From assembly GCA_016212185.1 (NCBI GenBank), contig JACRGX010000044.1, positions 1-58,577 on the forward strand: a DNA stretch of 58,577 nucleotides. The letters run 5' to 3'. This document shows, one piece after another, positions 58,401-58,577 of the stretch. This DNA is from Nitrospirota bacterium (lineage in GTDB: Bacteria; Nitrospirota; Thermodesulfovibrionia; UBA6902; DSMQ01). The notes under the pieces are model-generated. The model made no database searches. It was not told where the DNA came from and worked only from the letters and a program-made list of their open reading frames with translations. How positions within the stretch are numbered: position 1 is the stretch's first letter; each line of letters opens with the position of its first letter. Both the position numbers and the translations under genes were made by a program.

Positions 58401-58577
58401 AGTCAGGATTCAAAATACAAACGGAAAAATAAAGATTATTTTCACATCTGAGACCGGCGCTGCGCCGCAAAAAATATTTAATCTTTACAGGGGCAGGGAA
58501 AAATACCTGAAGTTTCTTGAAGCCGGCGGTATTGAGCTTGATCTGCGGGGAAAAACATGGGAAGAAATTTTCTGGAA
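55477..58577 (+). CDS. mfd: Transcription-repair coupling factor Mfd (3' end outside window)
   Basis: About 1033 residues are visible from a GTG at 55477 (the next upstream in-frame codons are GCA and a TAA stop; no good ribosome site). Order: UvrB-like N-terminal domain (SYPTWKL and VVSAEGDLSVRGGIVDVFPPGEE), RNA polymerase-interacting CarD-like domain (GDYLVHKQHGIGRF), helicase motifs Walker A LLCGDVGYGKTEVAMRA and DEEHRFGV, TATPIPRTLHM, then GRVGRSNVRAYAYF and the start of the C-terminal regulatory domain (PAMIPESYIEDPTLRLSVYRK). It removes stalled RNA polymerase and recruits UvrA to lesions. Confidence 0.96.
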   Translation, partial: MPFNFSIFYNAAHLLEERKVKGFTSLQGSSGALLFALITKPCLLVCPSENSAAEFYSDAVFWARALKAGEPLLIQGQEDPLRLKNLKNFYEKNNTGIITSVDAALSPTWKLDGFPLIEIMKNTEINRDSLIERLKDSGYHPVSVVSAEGDLSVRGGIVDVFPPGEEFPVRVEFFGDSVESLRFFDTGTQRSVKEIEQISIGPSAEPDKGPCLLDALSGRILILNEPDDTKRQNPGFIQAVQSQEPVCFTSLPLQGEGFDLNISGTGGFGLLREERASLEDFVKRAGELKQKYFIMTVCPSAGQAKRLRELFSEKEIEAPVLSSDTAVKYSRSPVITTGELSRGFAFKEIIVLTERDIFGERPAFKPVKQSKISQLLSSTEELQEGDYLVHKQHGIGRFLCIQRQRVGDYEGDFLIIEYLSGGKLHIPLERIDQIQKYHGPEGVIPKMDKLGGRTWQKTKQKVSDRIRDMAEKLLKLYARRTSDKGFGFSADTELHKEFDGFFPYEETPDQITAVSGIKQDMEEPAPMDRLLCGDVGYGKTEVAMRACFKAVYDSMQAAVIAPTTILVEQHYNTFTARFSAFPVRIDFLSRFKSKAEQTQTLKALAAGEIDIIIGTHRLLAKDVTFHNLGLLVIDEEHRFGVTHKEKLKTLKTNVDVLSLTATPIPRTLHMALSGIRQMSVIETAPEERLAVKSFVVRFGAQVIKDSLQKELQRGGQAFFVHNRIEDIYKMAKFISELLPESKAAVAHGRMSEKELEGVMRSFITKKADILVSTAIISSGLDIPNANTIIINMADKFGLADLYQLKGRVGRSNVRAYAYFLIPGEDAITEGARKKLLAIQEMSYLGAGFRLALKDLELRGSGNLLGPEQSGHIEAVGFDLYIEMLEQAVSELKGEEAPPVIEPFLDLNIPAMIPESYIEDPTLRLSVYRKIASAKHTGALIGILTEMKDRFGKPPERTLRLLEVMELKLAAKKFSIVRIQNTNGKIKIIFTSETGAAPQKIFNLYRGREKYLKFLEAGGIELDLRGKTWEEIFW

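Overview
The window looks like chromosome of a diderm, mostly anaerobic bacterium, most likely a Nitrospirota (Thermodesulfovibrionia-like) or a neighbouring deep lineage. This is an inference from gene content: outer-membrane-type lipoproteins, a two-subunit 2-oxoacid:ferredoxin oxidoreductase with ferredoxin, a flavodiiron/rubredoxin/rubrerythrin oxygen-defence set, a cytochrome bd-like oxidase, a six-heme cytochrome c, BioW-type biotin synthesis, and many PAS/GAF/HD-GYP sensors. No 16S rRNA gene is present to confirm it.

Layout. 1-3459: a CsgG-family lipoprotein, a second lipoprotein and the tRNA methylthiotransferase MtaB. 3460-7735: an A+T-rich accessory patch with a DUF433/DUF5615 toxin-antitoxin pair, an unknown lipoprotein preceded by a perfect 47-bp hairpin, an FRG-domain protein carrying a C-terminal ACT-like domain, and a possible 47-aa membrane peptide. 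7736-10665: a PAS/GAF sensor and a CCA-adding-type nucleotidyltransferase. 10810-16984 (minus strand): the translation operon thrS-infC-rpmI-rplT-pheS-pheT; infC appears to start at AUA, thrS lacks the TGS domain and pheT lacks the tRNA-binding OB domain. 17137-18840: a PilZ-like protein, a two-CW protein and a short element between a partial tRNA-Val copy and the intact tRNA-Val(GAC), carrying a RelE/HigB-like toxin whose frame runs through the tRNA antisense strand.

19018-22506: multiheme cytochrome and a bioB-bioW-diacylglycerol-kinase-like operon. 22764-33386: an oxygen and metal stress region (acylphosphatase, flavodiiron protein, compact rubredoxin, rubrerythrin, rubredoxin-reductase-like flavoprotein, histidine kinase and response regulator, nitroreductase, ferritin-like protein, Fe/Mn superoxide dismutase, YtkA-like protein, ZIP transporter). 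33402-36512: 2-oxoacid:ferredoxin oxidoreductase plus ferredoxin and a GGDEF remnant. 36637-40629: a 1330-aa multi-GAF HD-GYP sensor. 41126-44259: an Rrf2-controlled erythrin plus bd-like oxidase operon in which one oxidase gene is broken. 44349-47942: livFGMH transporter genes. 48068-51714: HD-GYP protein, PsiE-like protein, PriA. 51855-54480: a decay zone with two toxin-antitoxin pairs, an integrase remnant and a gutted P-type ATPase. 54560-58577: a HAMP protein and mfd, which runs off the window.

The most unusual signal runs across the whole window. At least four families of short palindromic or word-like repeats lie between genes, and members of the same families also sit in frame inside conserved genes (porA-type alpha subunit three times, priA twice, livF, the lipid kinase). 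They add low-complexity peptides while the catalytic motifs stay intact. This resembles the Rickettsia palindromic elements in principle, but the sequences are different.
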